Assembly (NCBI RefSeq): GCF_026109735.1
Contig: NZ_CP069620.1
Span: 2,666,001-2,730,000, forward strand
Direction: 5' to 3'
Source of the DNA: Salinimicrobium tongyeongense
Lineage (GTDB): Bacteria; Bacteroidota; Bacteroidia; Flavobacteriales; Flavobacteriaceae
DNA length: 64,000 nt
In this document: piece after piece, positions 6,508 through 16,115 of the stretch
How the letters are laid out: each line of letters starts with the position of its first letter
How positions within the stretch are numbered: the stretch's first letter is position 1
The notes under the pieces: generated by a model
The model's input: only the letters and a program-made list of their open reading frames with translations
What the model was told of the DNA's origin: nothing
Database searches by the model: none
Translations under genes and position numbers: made by a program

Positions 6508-8670
6508 TTAGTTCATTACCACTTCTTCCGCTTCTAATTTCTTAGGAGCATTCATCTCATTTAAACCAATCCATTTCCCTTGCTTCAAACTCTCAATAGC
6601 TGCAAAAGAAGCCAAAGTTGTATTATAGGTTTCCTCAAAAGGAACAATAGCCTTACCGCCTTTTTTCAAAGAATTCACCAGCAATTCAAATTGCTTCTTA
6701 TGTCCTTTATCCTGTTTCGTTTTCATACCGGAAAAACCTTTTACTCCATATGCCTTCAGACTTCTCCAGTTATCCAGAACCAATGTCCGTTCCTGGCTGT
6801 ATGCTTCGATACGTTCTTTAGAATAGGACTTGCTGCCGTTGGCAAAATAGTTGATTACTGCATTTGTTCCATTTTCGTATTTCAGGAGAATAGAAGCATT
6901 ATCAGTATTCTCTTCAGGATCTGTTCCCAAAGCATTCATACAAACCGACACTACTTTACTTCCTGCCAGGTAAGTACACAAATCTATGTAATGGCAGGCT
7001 TCTCCAATGATCCTTCCACCCCCAACTTCCAGGTCGTGGATCCAGACATCTCCCGGAATAAAACCGGCATTCATTGTGGCAACGATATTTTTAGGTCCTT
7101 CTCCCAATAAACTTTTCATCTTGACAGCCAGCGGAGAAAAACGGCGGTTAAAACCAACCACAACCATTTTGTTCTTTTCTTCTGCAAGAGTTGAAATCTC
7201 TTCCAGTTCTTCTATAGAAAGACAAAGAGGTTTTTCTACAAAAACATGTTTCCCTGCTTCCAAAGCTTCTTTGGCCATAGAAGCGTGTAAATTATGCCGG
7301 GTGGTGATCATTACCATATCAACCTGCTCATCGCTCAGCATTTCTTTATAATCTGAAGAGGCGTAAGCAACATCCCCTTTTTTAGCCAGGGTCTTAGCAG
7401 AAAGACCACCGGCACTGGCGATATATTTTAAATTGGCATCAGCTGCATTCATTCCCGGAATAATAGTGGAGGAGGTAAAATTTCCTGCTCCTATAATTCC
7501 GAAAATTCCTTCTGAAGCTTTGAATGTTCTTTCTGAAACTTGTACTTTTGAATTTTGAACAGAATCCTCCGGAAATTCAAGAATAGAAGCAATGGATCCC
7601 TGCTTCCTCATATCTCCATAGATCTCTTCAAAATTCTCCAGCTTTACTCTTTCTGTTATAAGAGGCTGTACATCCAGCTGCTTTAAAGAAAGCGCCTGAA
7701 GGATAGCTTCAAAGTTTCTTTTTTCCGTCCAGCGTACATAACCAATAGGATAATCCATGCCTTTTTGCTCATAGTCATCATCATAACGCCCGGGTCCATA
7801 AGAACAGGAAACCTGGAAACTCAATTCTTTTTCAAAGAAATCTGAGCGCTGAATATCCAGGCCAATGACTCCAACAAGAACAATTCGCCCTTTTTTACGG
7901 CTCATTTCGGCTGCCTGGTGAATGATCTCGTTGCTTTTTGAAGAAGCGGTAATAATAACTCCATCTGCACCGACACCGTTTGTTTGCTCCTGTACGAATT
8001 TCACGGGATCTGTACCGGCTCCAGGATTGATAGCGGTAACGCCTTTTGCCTTGGCAAGATCCACTTTTTGTTGGTCGAAGTCCAGTCCTATCACTTTACA
8101 GCCATTAGCCTGCAGCAATTGGCAGGTAACCAACCCAATTAATCCAAGGCCTGTAACAACAATAGTTTCCCCAAAAGTGGGATTTATAAGGCGTATTCCC
8201 TGAAGACCTATAGCGCCAATTACAGTAAAAGCGGCTTCTTCATCACTGACATTCTCCGGTACCTTCGCAACAAGATTTTTAGGAACTGAAACAAACTCTG
8301 CATGGTTCCCATTAGAAGCCACGCGGTCTCCTACCTGGAATTCTGAAACCCCTTTTCCAACAGCTACCACAGTCCCTACATTACAATAGCCAAGTGGTAG
8401 TGGCTGATTTAATTTGTTGAAAACCGCCTCAAGGGTTGGCATCACCCCGTCTGTTTTCATTTTATCTAGCACCTGTTTAACCTTATCGGGCTGCTGTCTT
8501 GCTTTGGCAATAAAATTGGCTTTTCCAAATTCTACTAGCATACGTTCCGTTCCTAAAGAAACCAGGGTGCGACTGGTTTTTATTAAAACCTGACCGCTTT
8601 TTACCTGTGGTGCAGGTACCTCTTCTAATATGGTATTACCTTGCTTAAGGTCTTGTATGATTTGTTTCAT
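6508..8670 (-). CDS. bi-domain oxidoreductase (zinc-type alcohol dehydrogenase + Gfo/Idh/MocA)
   Basis: A 720-residue fusion. The first half is a medium-chain alcohol dehydrogenase-like domain, with GDRVASNG and the Rossmann motif VTGLGLIGLVTCQLL near residue 170. The second half is a Gfo/Idh/MocA domain with its own Rossmann start GIIGAGNFTSS near residue 395, the KHVFVEKPLCLS EKP motif and GGGRIIGEACHYIDL. Fusions of this type are typical of exopolysaccharide clusters, where they are thought to modify a nucleotide sugar or lipid-linked sugar; the substrate is unknown. The start codon directly abuts the stop codon of the upstream Gfo/Idh gene (TAA then ATG), so the two oxidoreductases are likely made together. 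Confidence 0.93.
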   Translation of the reverse strand: MKQIIQDLKQGNTILEEVPAPQVKSGQVLIKTSRTLVSLGTERMLVEFGKANFIAKARQQPDKVKQVLDKMKTDGVMPTLEAVFNKLNQPLPLGYCNVGTVVAVGKGVSEFQVGDRVASNGNHAEFVSVPKNLVAKVPENVSDEEAAFTVIGAIGLQGIRLINPTFGETIVVTGLGLIGLVTCQLLQANGCKVIGLDFDQQKVDLAKAKGVTAINPGAGTDPVKFVQEQTNGVGADGVIITASSKSNEIIHQAAEMSRKKGRIVLVGVIGLDIQRSDFFEKELSFQVSCSYGPGRYDDDYEQKGMDYPIGYVRWTEKRNFEAILQALSLKQLDVQPLITERVKLENFEEIYGDMRKQGSIASILEFPEDSVQNSKVQVSERTFKASEGIFGIIGAGNFTSSTIIPGMNAADANLKYIASAGGLSAKTLAKKGDVAYASSDYKEMLSDEQVDMVMITTRHNLHASMAKEALEAGKHVFVEKPLCLSIEELEEISTLAEEKNKMVVVGFNRRFSPLAVKMKSLLGEGPKNIVATMNAGFIPGDVWIHDLEVGGGRIIGEACHYIDLCTYLAGSKVVSVCMNALGTDPEENTDNASILLKYENGTNAVINYFANGSKSYSKERIEAYSQERTLVLDNWRSLKAYGVKGFSGMKTKQDKGHKKQFELLVNSLKKGGKAIVPFEETYNTTLASFAAIESLKQGKWIGLNEMNAPKKLEAEEVVMN

Positions 8671-9795
8671 TTAAACTTTTTCAAGTAATTGATCCTTTAT
8701 TAATTTTGGCTGTATTTGCCTTTGTCTCTCCCCTTTTTTAACCATATCAGTAATCTCCAACATTAAAATGGTTGAAATAACTACTTCATTAAAATTCCTT
8801 TTCTCCTTATCAAAAGGTTGGTTAATGGCTTTTAAATGTCCCACATCTTTGGGTTTATAGGAATAATTCTTGTACTTACTCCCCTTCCACACCTGCATTT
8901 TTCTGAAATCATCAATTTTCGCAATTAATTTTCCAGATTGGAAGTTGATAGTCTCATTTATTCCTTCAAATGGTTCCTCTCTGGCCGATAAAATTATTGT
9001 AATAAGATCTTTAAATTCTGTAGTCATTGTTACTGCAACATTATCATCTCGTTCGCTTTCACTGGTGTAAGAAATAGAAATATCAAAAGACTCTGGAACA
9101 AAATTTCTTGCTGCCAAAAGATGTACAGCTAAATCTATCCAATGACCCATATTCCCACAAACCCTCGTCCCTTCTTCTGGGTTTCTGTACCAATGGTCCT
9201 GCTCAATTTTATGGCCGATAACAAAACAATTTAAAGTTAAAGGGATCTTTTCATCTTGATATTCCTTCAATTGTGATATTGCCTTAGAAAAAGGCCGGTT
9301 ATAACCAACATAAACTTCCTTTTTAGTTGCTTCCTTTGAATCTAATAAATTTGCGAACTGCGGATAATTCACAGCTATTGGTTTTTCAATGTAGACTCGT
9401 TTACCGTAATTTAAAGCCTTAATGGCATAAGAGGAGTGGCTATGGTGATTTGAAGCTATATAAACTATGTCACATGCTGGATTAGCTAATAAATTATTTA
9501 CACTATCTTGGGATTGATACTGCCAGAAATTTGCTGTAGAATTTTGATTCTCTTTGTCGGTATCAAAACATTCCAAAAATTTATTTCCTTGTTTTTTTAG
9601 TAAAAAATAAGAAATGGTAGAAAAGCCAAATTGCCCACATCCAATTAAAGAAATACTTTTCTTTCGCTTGTCAAAAAAAAGCTTTGGAAAAAAGTAATGA
9701 AGGAAAACATTTCGTGTTCTGCCAGCAACTTTAATTATAGCTCTTCCAAAACCATAAATCAAAAAAAACCGCGTTACCTTGGAAAGATTATTCAT
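8671..9795 (-). CDS. Gfo/Idh/MocA family oxidoreductase
   Basis: A 374-residue NAD(P)-dependent oxidoreductase. Seen: Rossmann motif SLIGCGQFGFSTISYF, the RVYIEKPIAVNYPQF motif with the catalytic-type EKP lysine, YVGYNRPFS, and NMGHWIDLAVHLL matching the family H-x-x-D region. It overlaps the upstream GT4 gene by 8 bp and abuts the bi-domain gene. It probably acts with the latter on a sugar intermediate of the polysaccharide (inference from adjacency). Confidence 0.9.
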   Translation of the reverse strand: MNNLSKVTRFFLIYGFGRAIIKVAGRTRNVFLHYFFPKLFFDKRKKSISLIGCGQFGFSTISYFLLKKQGNKFLECFDTDKENQNSTANFWQYQSQDSVNNLLANPACDIVYIASNHHSHSSYAIKALNYGKRVYIEKPIAVNYPQFANLLDSKEATKKEVYVGYNRPFSKAISQLKEYQDEKIPLTLNCFVIGHKIEQDHWYRNPEEGTRVCGNMGHWIDLAVHLLAARNFVPESFDISISYTSESERDDNVAVTMTTEFKDLITIILSAREEPFEGINETINFQSGKLIAKIDDFRKMQVWKGSKYKNYSYKPKDVGHLKAINQPFDKEKRNFNEVVISTILMLEITDMVKKGERQRQIQPKLIKDQLLEKV

Positions 9796-10954
9796 TTAGA
9801 TTTCTAGCTTCTACTGGGTTGGTCGTTGCGACTTTGTTAATGAATGCCCACGTTTCATCAGCACATTTCTCCCAGGAATAATTATTTACTTCATTGAATG
9901 ATTTATATGCTTTTTCATCTCTCAGTGAGGGAGATAATAAATACTGCTCGATTGTCTTTGCTATGTCCAATGGATTTTCAGGATCAAAATATAAACCACC
10001 ATCTTTTAATATTTCTGGCATAGGTCCCTTGTTAGAACAAGCTATAGGTAATCCGGAAGCCATGGCTTCCAATAGAATGTTAGGCATATTCTCACAAGAA
10101 GATGCAAAGACATTTAAATTTGCCTCAGAATAAATTTTATGTAATTCCTCATAAGAAACAGCTCCCATGTACTTAACGAACTGCCGAGAAGGGTCACTGT
10201 CTTCAATACTTTTTTCCAATTTCTTGAGAGCTGGAGGATATGACGGACCAACAAGGATCAGTTCCAGCGGAAATCCTTTTGCTCGAAGAATCTCCACCGC
10301 CCTTACAAGACCCCATTGATGTTTATAAACGTCAACAATTGATACGTATAATATCTTGAAAGGATTTACCTCAGAATATCTTGAAATTTTTTTATTTGGA
10401 CGAATTATTCCCTTAAATCTCGCATTTATGCCATGGGGAATTACTGCAGAAAAGAATTTAGGTTTCCCTACTATCTCTGAAACATTTTTTTTTGCAAATT
10501 CATTAAGATAAATCAATCCTTCTGCTTTTTTAAAGGATCTTTTCTGAATAATTCTCAGGAAGCGAAATTTTAGGGTATGAAGTGAAAAGCCATACCTTTT
10601 CAACTCTATTGTTTGAAATGGCAACATATTTCTACACATCGTAATGGTGGGAGAAAAGTTTGACCAGACGGTTCCTCCGGGTACAAATAAGGCATCACAT
10701 CCTCTAGCTCTTAACTCTTTTTCCAGTCCGAATGACTGCCAATAAATTCGGTAAGGCAAAGCTTTTTCTAAGACAGGTAAATTGACCTTTAAAAGCCATT
10801 CTTTATCTTTTATTTTTCCTAATGTAGACTTGCTGCCCCATACAATTACCTGTTCAACTTGGTAATTGCTTGGTCTCGATGATTCCAAGAATTCAACTAA
10901 ATGAGTTACTCCTCCCCCTCTGCTCAAGTTAGAAGCGTCAATGCCTAATCTCAA
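9788..10954 (-). CDS. glycosyltransferase family 4
   Basis: A 388-residue GT-B enzyme. N-terminal MRLGIDASNLSRGGGVTHL contains the glycine-rich acceptor-side loop; C-terminal SCENMPNILLEAMASGLPIACSNKGPMPEIL is the classical GT4 EX7E donor-binding region. No in-frame ATG exists near the conserved N-terminus, and translation probably starts at a TTG (10952-10954), a few bases after the stop of the ATP-grasp gene. Donor sugar unknown. Confidence 0.9.
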   Translation of the reverse strand: MRLGIDASNLSRGGGVTHLVEFLESSRPSNYQVEQVIVWGSKSTLGKIKDKEWLLKVNLPVLEKALPYRIYWQSFGLEKELRARGCDALFVPGGTVWSNFSPTITMCRNMLPFQTIELKRYGFSLHTLKFRFLRIIQKRSFKKAEGLIYLNEFAKKNVSEIVGKPKFFSAVIPHGINARFKGIIRPNKKISRYSEVNPFKILYVSIVDVYKHQWGLVRAVEILRAKGFPLELILVGPSYPPALKKLEKSIEDSDPSRQFVKYMGAVSYEELHKIYSEANLNVFASSCENMPNILLEAMASGLPIACSNKGPMPEILKDGGLYFDPENPLDIAKTIEQYLLSPSLRDEKAYKSFNEVNNYSWEKCADETWAFINKVATTNPVEARNLNE

Positions 10955-10959
10955 ACTAG

Positions 10960-11850
10960 TTATTTTAATAATGTTCCTAATTTATAATCATATTCCGGTG
11001 GATTAAAAGGCCCACACCCTCCTTCTGGATGAAAGGTTATTTCACCAAAATAGATATTTCCATTATGGCTGTACAAATCTACTCTTACGAAGTCCATTTC
11101 ATTCTTAAGATTTCTGGCAATTTCACTTGCAATAGAAATCATCTTCTGGAAACGGGCTGGTTTTTCTATTTTTTTAGTCGAATTCGGGTAGAGAAGAGAA
11201 AATGGCTGTAGGTTCCATTCTAAATCATAGAAATTTCTCCTATGATCGGTGTGACGATCTATATCCACCTGCACAAATTGTGGTTGTCCGTTGAAGCAAA
11301 AGAATTTGTAGTCTAAAAGAGGTTTCTCTAAATTATTTTCTAAAAATTTTTCTACAATTATCTTTCTCGAAATTTTTTGGTATTGCCATTCTCTGCCATA
11401 GATGGAATAATCCATTTTTAACCATCTCGAAAATTTGTCTTCAACTAATTTTTTATTTAAGAAATTTTTATCTTCTACAATTATATTCCACCCCGATCCT
11501 TGATTTGCTTTTATAACAAAGCTATTAGGCAAGGAATTGTAATCAATATCACTGACTTTTTCATAAATGGCCAAAGTCGGAATAATATATTCAGGACCAA
11601 TTAAATTGCTAACAATATTCTTAGCTTCGTATTTGTCAGCGAGTAAGTGGCCTCGTTCAAATCGATTATTCAACTTTCTAAAAATTATCTTTTCATTAAA
11701 AGTCTTAGGCCTTCTAGAGTTAATTTTTTTAGGAATAACACCATTTTTGAGATGGAGGTAATAATGTGCTAGCTTATGAAAGGTTTCATCTGTAATTTTA
11801 TTTTTACTGAAATGATAAATCCTTCCTTTTAGGGAATCTTTGTCAATCAT
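10960..11850 (-). CDS. TupA-like ATP-grasp protein
   Basis: A 296-residue protein of the ATP-grasp type found in polysaccharide clusters. Seen: RPKTFNEKIIFRKL, LADKYEAKNIV, the glycine-rich KANQGSGWNIIVED loop, DYKFFCFNGQPQFVQVD, and the metal/ATP site DFVRVDLY...YFGEITFHPEGG. Such proteins are proposed to ligate amino acids or other carboxylates to sugars; the actual substrate here is unknown. It overlaps the upstream acetyltransferase by 4 bp (ATGA), so the two are translationally coupled. Confidence 0.88.
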   Translation of the reverse strand: MIDKDSLKGRIYHFSKNKITDETFHKLAHYYLHLKNGVIPKKINSRRPKTFNEKIIFRKLNNRFERGHLLADKYEAKNIVSNLIGPEYIIPTLAIYEKVSDIDYNSLPNSFVIKANQGSGWNIIVEDKNFLNKKLVEDKFSRWLKMDYSIYGREWQYQKISRKIIVEKFLENNLEKPLLDYKFFCFNGQPQFVQVDIDRHTDHRRNFYDLEWNLQPFSLLYPNSTKKIEKPARFQKMISIASEIARNLKNEMDFVRVDLYSHNGNIYFGEITFHPEGGCGPFNPPEYDYKLGTLLK

Positions 11851-12338
11851 ATTATGTCTTTTATTTTTTTTGCTGGAACTCCAGCGAAAATCCCGTTTTC
11901 CGTGTCTATGGATTTAGTAACAACAGTTCCAGCTGCTATAATGGAATTGTTTGCAATGGATACTCCCGGTAAGATGATAACATTTGCACCTATCCAAACA
12001 TTATTTCCTATTGATACTGAGGATGAATTATGGGTGCGTTGTGTGACATTATTTAAAAATGTCTGAGACAGATTTCCAGTTAAAATTTTGGTACCATAAG
12101 AAATGATTACATTATTTCCCAAGTCAACTTTTGCCGTATCACAAGCCTGTAGTATAACGCCTCTGTTAAGGGTAACATTATTCCCTATTGATATATTTTG
12201 CCCATTATAGATAATCACATTTTGGTCGCAGATAAAATTTTCACCAACGTTCTGTATTTGCAAGATGACAAGGTATTTGGTAATTTTTCGTGTAAGAGAG
12301 CGAATTCCGCGAAAACAAAACCTAATAAGAACTTTCAT
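11847..12338 (-). CDS. hexapeptide-repeat acyltransferase (WcaF/maltose O-acetyltransferase-like)
   Basis: A 163-residue left-handed beta-helix transferase. The hexapeptide periodicity is visible in SIGNNVTLNRGVILQ and in VSIGNNVWIGANVIILPGVSI, followed by AAGTVVTKS and the closing IFAGVPAKKIKDI. It likely transfers an acetyl group from acetyl-CoA to a sugar of the polysaccharide. It overlaps the upstream GT4 by 17 bp and the downstream ATP-grasp gene by 4 bp. Confidence 0.9.
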   Translation of the reverse strand: MKVLIRFCFRGIRSLTRKITKYLVILQIQNVGENFICDQNVIIYNGQNISIGNNVTLNRGVILQACDTAKVDLGNNVIISYGTKILTGNLSQTFLNNVTQRTHNSSSVSIGNNVWIGANVIILPGVSIANNSIIAAGTVVTKSIDTENGIFAGVPAKKIKDII

Positions 12339-13518
12339 TCTTCAATATTTTTTTTAAGACTTTTCCCCACGTGTGTTCCCACAAAAGATTTTCTTTTACA
12401 TATTCCGCTCCTTCAGTAGCGAGCTCCTTTTTTTTTTCCTTATTTTTCATCAGGAATATAATCTTGTTTGTCAGGTCATCTACATCCTCTGGAGTAAACA
12501 GTAATCCATTTCTACCACTGTTTATAACTTCTCTGTTACAAAGGTAATCTGGCGCAATGGTAGCAGTTCCTGCTGCCATATATTCCATTATTTTAATGGG
12601 ACAGATAATATCAGTAGATCCTGGTAGAACGCTAATATCAATTGCAGAAAGAATCTGAGGAACCTTTTCTTTTGCAACTCCGTTCAGCATTATTAAACCT
12701 TTATCTAGAATATCATATTCGCTAGCCAAATTTTTACAATGATTATAATCTTTCCCATTACCAACAAGTAGAAAGGTTACATCCTTATGTTTTTTTAATA
12801 TTTTTTTGGCTGCGTGTATTAACAATTCTGAATTATGATAAAAAGCATAACTGCCGAGGTATCCAACAATGATGTTTTTAGCAGGTATTCCTAGTTTAGC
12901 TTTTAATTTATTTCCTTCTAATTCATTTCTTCGAAACTCTTCGGGATTAACGGCGTTTAATGCTATTAAAATTTTATCTGGTCTCACACCGTGGTTTATT
13001 AATTCCCTCTTCAGTACTTCAGATTCAACTACAATGTATGTCGCTTCTCTAATTTTTCGATTTTCAATAGTTTCAGCATATAATTTGAGCAGGGAAGATT
13101 TATAATTGATTAAGTGATCTTTCCATTCCAGAATAAAAGGGATATTTTTTTTCCGAGCCAACCTTAATCCGGACCAGTGTAGCCTTGAGGAGCGTTCCCA
13201 TATGAGATCTAATTCTTCATTTAAAAAATCCTTTTCGATTTTTCTGTATAACTTTAGATCATGCAAGAGATCTTTTATTTCGGAATACGAATTTTTTAGG
13301 TATTGTAAATATTTCTTATTGCGCCAGGTCGAATCATGAATTTCTTGGCTACCATAATTAGCAGGATTCTTAGAGGTTATTAAATCCTTTCCACAAATTA
13401 CTTCAACCTTAACATCCTCCCTTCTCCACACAGCTATGACTTCAGAAATTTTTCTTCCTAAATTATTTTCCGAAAAACTTCTACCGCCAATTACATATAA
13501 AATTTTTGAATTTCTCAT
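12322..13518 (-). CDS. glycosyltransferase family 4
   Basis: A 398-residue GT-B enzyme. The donor half is well conserved: IIVGYLGSYAFYHNSELL, VTFLLVGNGKD, and IMEYMAAGTATIAPDYLCNREVINSGRNGLLFTPEDVDDL. It overlaps the upstream GT4 by 4 bp (ATGA) and the acetyltransferase by 17 bp. Codon use is strongly AT-rich, as in its neighbours, which suggests that this central block was acquired as a unit. Sugar specificity unknown. Confidence 0.9.
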   Translation of the reverse strand: MRNSKILYVIGGRSFSENNLGRKISEVIAVWRREDVKVEVICGKDLITSKNPANYGSQEIHDSTWRNKKYLQYLKNSYSEIKDLLHDLKLYRKIEKDFLNEELDLIWERSSRLHWSGLRLARKKNIPFILEWKDHLINYKSSLLKLYAETIENRKIREATYIVVESEVLKRELINHGVRPDKILIALNAVNPEEFRRNELEGNKLKAKLGIPAKNIIVGYLGSYAFYHNSELLIHAAKKILKKHKDVTFLLVGNGKDYNHCKNLASEYDILDKGLIMLNGVAKEKVPQILSAIDISVLPGSTDIICPIKIMEYMAAGTATIAPDYLCNREVINSGRNGLLFTPEDVDDLTNKIIFLMKNKEKKKELATEGAEYVKENLLWEHTWGKVLKKILKNESSY

Positions 13519-14714
13519 GAGATTAGTTCAGAAATCATATTTTTTAAACCTTCTTCATATCCTGCCGGGGAGAATTCTTGAATTACAAAATCTCTACCTC
13601 GTTCTCCCATTTCCAATCTTTTATTTTTATCTGACAGTAATTTCTTAACTGCTTCTACAATGGCATCGACATCTTGAGGGGGTATTAATAATCCATTGTA
13701 ATTATGTATTAACCATTCTGGAATACCTCCAACATTTGTAGCGATACAAGGTAGTTTACAGGCCATTGCTTCCGGACCTACTAATCCAAATTGTTCCTGC
13801 CAAATACTAGGCATTAGAAATATATCACCACTTAAATAAAATTCTCTTATCTGTTCATGTGGAACAAAACCCAAAAATTCAACGTGTTTACCTAAATCTA
13901 ATCGTTCTACTTCGTCTTTAAGAAGTGACAGTAGATTTCCACGTCCTGCTATTTTGAGCAGGACAGTTGGAAAATCCTTTTTTATTTCTGCTAATGCCGG
14001 CAATAGGAACTTTACTCCTTTTTGTTCGGCCAAAGCGCCGGCGAAAAGAAGAGTAGGACGCAGTGTCTCGATCCTCCGAGGTTCTTCCATGAAGATTTGA
14101 TCAATTCCCAACGGAATATATTTGGAGTTGCTTAAGCCTAACCTTTTTGCGGTATTTAAAATATTTAAAGATGGACAATGAAAAGCACTAATTTTGTTTT
14201 CAAGTGAAGCCCAATATCTGGATTGTAATTGCCAGTAGAGTCCTGTGTTGATCAAACTAGTACAGCCGCGTACATAACATTTAGGATCAATTTTTAATTC
14301 GCAAGGACCAGAAGTTTTTAATCCACCCCAAGAAGTTGCACAGAATAAATTTGGACCGTGTAAAGTCTGAATTACTGGTACACCTTTCAATGCATCTGAG
14401 CTGTAAATTGACAAAGGGAATTTAGAAATTAAGTGAATGTGAATTAAATCTGGTTGAATTTCATTAACTAATGATGTAAACTCCTTTTTAATTCTTTTGC
14501 CGGTGATAAATTTATTCAATTTCTCAACCTTACTATTCTTAGGAAGATCTATTAAATAATTTCCATTATTAGATTCTGTGGAGTCTCCAAAACCAATAGT
14601 AAAAACTTTGTAGCCCCAGCTTTCCAAGAATCTCTTCTCCAAATATATCACGGCATCTCCCCCACCACTAAGTCTTATATGATCATTTACTAATAAAATC
14701 GTTTTATTCAACAT
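13515..14714 (-). CDS. glycosyltransferase family 4
   Basis: A 399-residue GT-B enzyme. N-terminal ILLVNDHIRLSGGGDAVIYLEKRFLE carries the glycine-rich loop; LIHIHLISKFPLS and VIQTLHGPNLFC are typical; the C-terminal half has LLFAGALAEQKGVKFLLPAL and LVGPEAMACKLPCIATNVGGIPE. A cysteine-rich stretch (CELKIDPKCYVRGC) near residue 140-152 is found in several GT4 enzymes. It overlaps the polymerase gene by 11 bp. Confidence 0.92.
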   Translation of the reverse strand: MLNKTILLVNDHIRLSGGGDAVIYLEKRFLESWGYKVFTIGFGDSTESNNGNYLIDLPKNSKVEKLNKFITGKRIKKEFTSLVNEIQPDLIHIHLISKFPLSIYSSDALKGVPVIQTLHGPNLFCATSWGGLKTSGPCELKIDPKCYVRGCTSLINTGLYWQLQSRYWASLENKISAFHCPSLNILNTAKRLGLSNSKYIPLGIDQIFMEEPRRIETLRPTLLFAGALAEQKGVKFLLPALAEIKKDFPTVLLKIAGRGNLLSLLKDEVERLDLGKHVEFLGFVPHEQIREFYLSGDIFLMPSIWQEQFGLVGPEAMACKLPCIATNVGGIPEWLIHNYNGLLIPPQDVDAIVEAVKKLLSDKNKRLEMGERGRDFVIQEFSPAGYEEGLKNMISELIS

Positions 14715-16035
14715 AAGTCGTAACTCCTTCTTCCGAGATTAATTTTTTCTTTACCTGCACTCTTAAATATAATGCTACAGCCATTAGAAGAACAATAATC
14801 CTTAGCGTGTTAAAATTATTTGTAGCAAAGCCTCTCCAAAAGGTATGTCCGGCTAAACCGACAATTAACTCTGCAATGAAATAGCTGAAGACCCCTGCTA
14901 TAAATACGAATTCAATACTTTTTCTATTGACGGAATATAAATTCAATGCTTTTTTCAGATAGTTAAAAGCTTCCTTTAAAAACAATAAGAAAAAAAATAA
15001 CCCGAATAATCCAGCTTGTTCAAATGCGAAAACATAAATATTGTGAAAACCGTAGCCGATTCTAAACTTGTCATCTATAGGTGCGACGTAGAAGCCCCCA
15101 CCGAAAAATGGCATTAAAATTCCATCAGAAGTATATTTTTCCAAACTAAAATCACTGAAAATAGTTAACCTGCCGACTAAGGAATTGGAATCGTGGCTTT
15201 CCATAGTTTCTAACCTTTCTACAGTTTGAAAACTTTTATCACTTAAATTATTCGTGGCGAATAGTACTACAATACTAAAAATAGCTACTAACACTAAACC
15301 GTAACTGAATTTATAGCGAAGAACAAAATAAATTGTTAAAGTAATTAGCAAAAGACCAAGACCGGTTCTTGAACCAGTAAAGAGTAATGGCCAGGCAATC
15401 AAAAAAGAAATTAAATATAAAATATACCTCTTTAGACCAGTAAATATGGAGGCATACCCCAGCAGCAGAATAAATAGAAGAGGTAAGTAAGTAGCAATTT
15501 GAAAGTATGTATTTCCAAAGGGTCCCCAAATAATTCCTACCGGCTTGTTTATGAATTTCCCCGGTGCAAATTCAATTTCTCCCACGACTCCATAATAAAA
15601 TTCATATAGGGAATAACCAAATACAAATAGTCCTGATAGAAGGAATACAATTAGAGCTTGCTTAACTGGAACAAACTGCATCAATATTTTATATACCACG
15701 TACAAGATAAATAACTCTTGTAGGTATTTTAAATAATAAAATATTACGTATTGATTGATTTCTACAGGAAAGGAATAAACCACAAGAGAAAATACAGCAC
15801 AAGCTCCAAACCATAAAATAAGGTTTTTATATTTAGAAAAAAGGGGATTGAAGCTTTTTTCTTTTTTCAGGTATGGTAAAATAAAAAGGGCAGTAAAAGT
15901 AGCAATATCAAAAAGTCGTGGATTTAATCGGTCTATACTTGATAATATAGCTATAGGTTTTTCATAGGCAAATGAAGCTAATAGAAATAAAAACCAACCA
16001 ATAAGAATATTTTTCCTTTTTAAAATCATTGACAT
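14704..16035 (-). CDS. O-antigen polymerase/ligase-like membrane protein
   Basis: A 443-residue integral membrane protein with roughly ten or more hydrophobic segments and a large loop (about residues 250-330) holding LVGRLTIFSDF and GFHNIYVFAFEQAGLFGL, the arrangement of O-antigen ligase/Wzy-type proteins. In a Wzx/Wzy-type locus it would polymerise lipid-linked repeat units at the periplasmic face. Polymerase and ligase cannot be separated by sequence alone; being the only such gene next to a flippase makes Wzy the better guess. Confidence 0.8.
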   Translation of the reverse strand: MSMILKRKNILIGWFLFLLASFAYEKPIAILSSIDRLNPRLFDIATFTALFILPYLKKEKSFNPLFSKYKNLILWFGACAVFSLVVYSFPVEINQYVIFYYLKYLQELFILYVVYKILMQFVPVKQALIVFLLSGLFVFGYSLYEFYYGVVGEIEFAPGKFINKPVGIIWGPFGNTYFQIATYLPLLFILLLGYASIFTGLKRYILYLISFLIAWPLLFTGSRTGLGLLLITLTIYFVLRYKFSYGLVLVAIFSIVVLFATNNLSDKSFQTVERLETMESHDSNSLVGRLTIFSDFSLEKYTSDGILMPFFGGGFYVAPIDDKFRIGYGFHNIYVFAFEQAGLFGLFFFLLFLKEAFNYLKKALNLYSVNRKSIEFVFIAGVFSYFIAELIVGLAGHTFWRGFATNNFNTLRIIVLLMAVALYLRVQVKKKLISEEGVTTYVE

Positions 16036-16115
16036 TTTAAGTTCAATAAGCTATTTTTCTTCATTTCAAATATATTACCGGAATGACCCTCAGGCCATTT
16101 TTAAAATTGCCTATG

